DNA from: Chloroflexota bacterium
GTDB taxonomy: Bacteria; Chloroflexota; Dehalococcoidia; Dehalococcoidales; UBA2162
Direction: 5' to 3'
Assembly (NCBI GenBank): GCA_016202525.1
Contig: JACQOM010000100.1
Coordinates: forward strand, 1-6,983
DNA length: 6,983 nucleotides
Below, piece by piece: positions 5,255-6,983 of the stretch; the stretch's first letter is position 1; the number at the start of each line of letters is the position of its first letter. Made by a program: the position numbers and the translations under genes. Under the pieces are notes generated by a model, which was given only the letters and a program-made list of their open reading frames with translations, had not been told where the DNA came from and did not search any database.

Positions 5255-6983
5255 CTACCACCGCAACGGTTTCTGCCAGGCTTCTTTCAAATCATCCAGA
5301 GAAACATTAACAACCTTGCTGCCGTCCCGACCGTATATTTCCAGCTTTTCATCATTAGTAACGTGACCGATTGCCGTCATGTTACTGCCTTTCATTACCT
5401 TCTCAAAAGCTTTCTGATTTTCCGGGGATACTTCCGCCAGGAACCGGCTGTTCGATTCCGAGAAAAGGATAAAGTCGTCACGGTCTACCAGCTCGCCCAG
5501 CAGCACTGCCTTCAACTGAACTTTAGCACCCAGCCCGCCGGCAAAGGCCATCTCGGCAATGGCCACCCCGATACCTCCCTCGCTACAGTCATGACAGGCA
5601 CTGACCAGCCCTTTCTCCATAGCTGCGCTTAGCTTATCCATCGATGCTTTTGCCTGCTCAGGATTAACTTTAGGGACATTATTGCCGACAAAACCTTTGA
5701 GTTTAAAATATTCAGAGCCACCCAGCTCATTCCGGGTACTGCCAACAATATAGACCAGGTCGCCGGCTTGTTTGAAATCCATCGATACAGCGTGATTAAC
5801 ATTCTCCATCACACCGATTGCCGAGATAAGCAGGGTGTGCGGGATGGAGATAATGTCATCGTTAATTTTGAACTCATTATAGAGGCTGTCTTTTCCTGAA
5901 ATAAATGGCGTCTGATAGACGGTGGCCATATCGTAGCAGGCCTGAGCGGCACGGACTAAAGCCCCCATCATATCCGGGCGGTCGGTATTGCCCCAGCAGA
6001 AGTTATCCAGCAAGGCAACTCTATCCAAATTGCCGCCGACGGCAACAATCTGCCGCAACGCTTCATCGATAGCCGATGCCGCCATCCAGTAGGGGTCGAT
6101 CTGGCCGTATTTGGGGTTAATACCGTTGGCAACAATCGCCCCCTTTTCAGAATCCAGTAGCGGCCGGATAATGGCGGCATCACCGGGCCCGTCATTATTC
6201 TTTCCCACCAGAGGTTTAAGGACACTGCCTCCCTGCACCTCATGGTCATACTGGCGAATAACCCACTCCTTGCTGCACACATCCCAGGAACCCAGAATCG
6301 ACAGCAGCGCACTGGTCAAGTCCGCAGGGTTGACAAAATCAGGCTCGGCATAATTTGGCTGTGTCCATACCGCCTCTCTCTGTAACTGGGGACGGCCCTC
6401 ATGTAAGAATTCCAGGCTCAGGTCGCCCACCAGATTGCCCTGATAAAGAAGCCTGAGCCGGCGGTCATCAGTAAACTCGCCGATGACGGCCGCATCAACA
6501 TCCTCGCTAGCAAAAAGAGCCATCAACTCGGCAACACTTTCGGGTGGCACTGCCAGCACCATGCGCTCCTGAGATTCAGAGACCCATATTTCCGAGTAAG
6601 ACAGCCCGGCATATTTCAGCGGGACCTTATCCAGATGGACAGAGACCCCTGTTTCGGCCGCCATCTCACCCACCGCCGAGGAAAGCCCGCCACCGCCGCA
6701 ATCGGTGATGCGGCGATACAGTCCGCGGTCTCTAGCCTGCAACAGAATATCAATCACCTTCTTCTCGACAATGGCATTGCCGACCTGGACCGAGCTATAA
6801 GAAACGGCGCTCGATTCTTCAGTGAGCTGCTCGGAAGCAAAGGTAACACCATGAATGCCGTCACGCCCGGTCCTGCCCCCGACCACTACTACTAAATCGC
6901 CCGGCTTCTGCTGTCCCCGCCGAGCCAGCTTCCCGGGCAATAGACCCAGTGTCCCGCAGAAGACCAGCGGATTAGCCAGATAA
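5255..6983 (-). CDS. purL: Phosphoribosylformylglycinamidine synthase, synthetase subunit PurL (5' end outside window)
   Basis: The frame stays open to the right edge, so 575 C-terminal residues are visible, beginning YLANPLVFCG. A TTG at 6940 is in frame but lies in the middle of the conserved protein and is not a credible start. Visible blocks include GRTGRDGIHGVTFASE (about 36-51), DCGGGGLSSAVGEMA (94-108), the second-half ISGKDSLYNE (about 361-370) and CHDCSEGGIGVAIAEMA (about 463-479). These are the paired AIRS-like ATP-grasp-unrelated domains of PurL, which use ATP to aminate FGAR with ammonia from PurQ. From the GRDGI block to the end there are about 535 residues, close to Bacillus PurL, so roughly 180 or more N-terminal residues are missing. 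Whether the gene is the approximately 740-residue form or a longer one with an N-terminal PurS-like domain cannot be seen. It is followed directly by purQ in one operon. Confidence 0.97.
   Translation of the reverse strand, partial: YLANPLVFCGTLGLLPGKLARRGQQKPGDLVVVVGGRTGRDGIHGVTFASEQLTEESSAVSYSSVQVGNAIVEKKVIDILLQARDRGLYRRITDCGGGGLSSAVGEMAAETGVSVHLDKVPLKYAGLSYSEIWVSESQERMVLAVPPESVAELMALFASEDVDAAVIGEFTDDRRLRLLYQGNLVGDLSLEFLHEGRPQLQREAVWTQPNYAEPDFVNPADLTSALLSILGSWDVCSKEWVIRQYDHEVQGGSVLKPLVGKNNDGPGDAAIIRPLLDSEKGAIVANGINPKYGQIDPYWMAASAIDEALRQIVAVGGNLDRVALLDNFCWGNTDRPDMMGALVRAAQACYDMATVYQTPFISGKDSLYNEFKINDDIISIPHTLLISAIGVMENVNHAVSMDFKQAGDLVYIVGSTRNELGGSEYFKLKGFVGNNVPKVNPEQAKASMDKLSAAMEKGLVSACHDCSEGGIGVAIAEMAFAGGLGAKVQLKAVLLGELVDRDDFILFSESNSRFLAEVSPENQKAFEKVMKGSNMTAIGHVTNDEKLEIYGRDGSKVVNVSLDDLKEAWQKPLRW

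Noticed and set aside
5968..6312. 114-residue minus-strand frame inside purL
   Set aside because: Shifted-frame shadow; the purL frame is continuous and conserved across it.
6938..6940. TTG at 6940 as the start of a 561-residue PurL
   Set aside because: The frame is open to the window edge with PurL-like sequence (YLANPLVFCGTLG) before it, so the true start is outside.

Overview
The window is a compact bacterial chromosomal segment in which every supported gene lies on the minus strand, so transcription runs from high to low coordinates. Shine-Dalgarno-like sequences precede several starts, and sigma-70-type -10/-35 elements lie between transcription units, so the source is a bacterium rather than an archaeon. 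Protein style, moderate GC, a long PurQ and a complete AmmeMemoRadiSam set would fit an anaerobic Chloroflexota (Dehalococcoidia-like) genome. That placement is an impression from family resemblance, not a demonstrated assignment. I see no mobile element, CRISPR array, tRNA or rRNA.

Right part (4477-6983): the end of a purine-biosynthesis cluster. The 3' three-quarters or so of purL (cut by the right edge) is followed after 7 nt by purQ. These are the synthetase and glutaminase subunits of phosphoribosylformylglycinamidine (FGAM) synthase, the fourth step of de novo IMP synthesis. No purS is seen in the window.

Middle (3394-4476): a gene with a good TTGACA promoter and a clear RBS encodes an unusual three-part protein: an N-terminal zinc ribbon, a Pro/Glu-rich disordered linker of about 110 residues, and a C-terminal OB-fold resembling the tRNA_anti-like family. 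A 219-bp intergenic region follows, with an extended -10 promoter candidate and a 30-bp dyad that looks like an operator for the next gene.

Left part (1-3393): a 12-helix major facilitator transporter (MCT/OFA style, substrate unknown) precedes a two-gene AmmeMemoRadiSam operon. The operon holds the radical SAM enzyme AmrS, then, overlapping it by 8 nt, a fused AmrB (Memo)-AmrA (AMMECR1) protein that runs off the left edge. All three components of this widespread but poorly understood system are thus carried in two translationally coupled genes behind an extended -10 promoter.

The items most worth a second look are the AmrS/AmrB-AmrA operon, whose reaction I cannot name from sequence, the zinc ribbon-linker-OB protein, and the dyad in front of the transporter.
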